A stretch of DNA of 5,544 nucleotides from an uncultured Clostridia bacterium (GTDB taxonomy: Bacteria; Bacillota; Clostridia; Christensenellales; Borkfalkiaceae): NCBI GenBank assembly GCA_905235815.1, contig CAJOMT010000086.1, forward strand, positions 1-5,544, read 5' to 3'. Shown in pieces: positions 4,878 through 5,544 of this stretch. The notes beneath the pieces were generated by a model. That model was not told the DNA's origin and did not search any database. It saw nothing but the letters and a program-made list of their open reading frames with translations. A program made the position numbers and the translations under genes. The stretch's first letter is position 1. The number at the start of each line of letters is the position of its first letter.

Positions 4878-5544
4878 TTACAGGGCTATCTTCAAAGCGG
4901 GAAGAACGCCGCCAAAAGTATTATTGACGAAGCTGTCGAGATAAGTATAGCCACCATCATCGACGCGCTTGACATAGTAATCGATACTGCAATAAGGCGA
5001 ACGCAACCACCACCAACAAGCACCTTTGTAGTCGGTGCTTGTCTCTTTATAGCACCCTTGCGCCTTAGCATAGTCACTCGACATCTTTATCCTTGCATTT
5101 CCTACTGCGCCACTTGTAGACGTACTGAAACCGTAACTCGCCCTCGTTACTTCTTGCTCGGATAATAACCATACCTTATCATAAGTGTTTGCACATGCAT
5201 AACTATTTTTTCCGCTATTCCATTCAGTCGCATTATTGTCCGGATTTGTGCTCCTTGCGCTATTGTCAACTTCTATCGTCTGTATCAATTCCTTTTGAAG
5301 TGAATTGAACGCCGTATTATAGAAATTATCGTTAAGCCACTTCCGTATATTGCTCTCTGCATAGTTGTTCGCATATACCGTCTTTCCGTTTATTGTCCTA
5401 CTGCTAGTAGTACGATAGTATTCCTGACTATCTATCGCTATATTGCATACTAGCGTCGCATACTTCTTGCCGTTCTGCGTACTCTCCTCGAGTATTTGCC
5501 ACTTTATAGGCTCGTATTTAAACCAGGAGACGTTGCCCGTATTG
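4878..5544 (-). CDS. DUF6273-type domain protein, C-terminal 221 residues (5' end outside window)
   Basis: The frame stays open from the TAA at 4878-4880 to the right edge, so the visible part is a 5'-truncated gene and not a small gene starting at the internal TTG (5286-5288). Upstream of that TTG the same frame encodes family sequence. VSWFKYEPIKWQILEE lies at 5-20 of the fragment, then NYAESNIRKWL at 60-70 followed by NDNFYNTAF, and ELIQTIEVDNS bridges the TTG. VWLLSEQEV (124-132), WWWLRSP (177-183) and GGVLPAL (211-217) complete the pattern known from DUF6273 proteins of Clostridia, which are often secreted or surface proteins of unknown function. Any signal peptide or repeat region would be outside the window. 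The C-terminal fold is thought to resemble C-type-lectin or formylglycine-enzyme-like modules, which I state with caution. No membrane segment is visible here. Confidence 0.8.
   Translation of the reverse strand, partial: NTGNVSWFKYEPIKWQILEESTQNGKKYATLVCNIAIDSQEYYRTTSSRTINGKTVYANNYAESNIRKWLNDNFYNTAFNSLQKELIQTIEVDNSARSTNPDNNATEWNSGKNSYACANTYDKVWLLSEQEVTRASYGFSTSTSGAVGNARIKMSSDYAKAQGCYKETSTDYKGACWWWLRSPYCSIDYYVKRVDDGGYTYLDSFVNNTFGGVLPALKIAL

Noticed and set aside
1..5544. CRISPR array, tRNA or rRNA genes
   Set aside because: No regularly spaced repeats, and no cloverleaf or rRNA-like segments, were seen on either strand.

Overview
The window reads as chromosomal DNA of a low-to-mid-GC bacterium, most likely a member of the Bacillota (Clostridia-like, possibly an uncultured gut lineage). 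The clues are near-consensus sigma-A promoters (TTGACA/TATAAT), purine-rich ribosome binding sites, an IS30-type transposase tail, a DUF6273-type protein and a bacterial glutaminyl-tRNA synthetase. The lineage is inferred from gene content; nothing in the window fixes it.

Layout, left to right. Positions 2-142 on the + strand are the last 46 codons of an IS30-family transposase entering from outside the window; the element probably ends just after the stop codon, near 154. Positions 155-254 hold no convincing gene. The other four genes are all on the minus strand: cvpA-like (255-911), glnS (999-2630), a 600-residue AAA-type ATPase with a PD-(D/E)xK-like C-terminus (2860-4662), and the 3' part of a DUF6273-type gene (4878-5544) that runs off the right edge.

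Although the four genes point the same way, they look like separate units. cvpA, glnS and the ATPase each have their own promoter-like site just upstream, and the DUF6273-type gene has its own intrinsic terminator (4783-4817). glnS and cvpA are housekeeping genes. The ATPase sits between them and the DUF6273-type gene as a self-contained cassette.

The most unusual item is the ATPase cassette. A TTGACA-N18-TATAAT promoter has its -35 in the loop of a perfect 15-bp inverted repeat, with AT-rich DNA upstream. This looks like a strong promoter under tight repression. The promoter also fixes the translation start at 4662, because the upstream in-frame ATG at 4722 lies inside the spacer. The protein joins a DUF6788-like N-terminal module, a P-loop ATPase and a probable nuclease-fold domain; its function is unknown. 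Other noncoding structures are a perfect 32-bp palindrome upstream of glnS, a perfect 22-bp palindrome inside the transposase gene, and a GC-rich hairpin just after the DUF6273-type stop codon.
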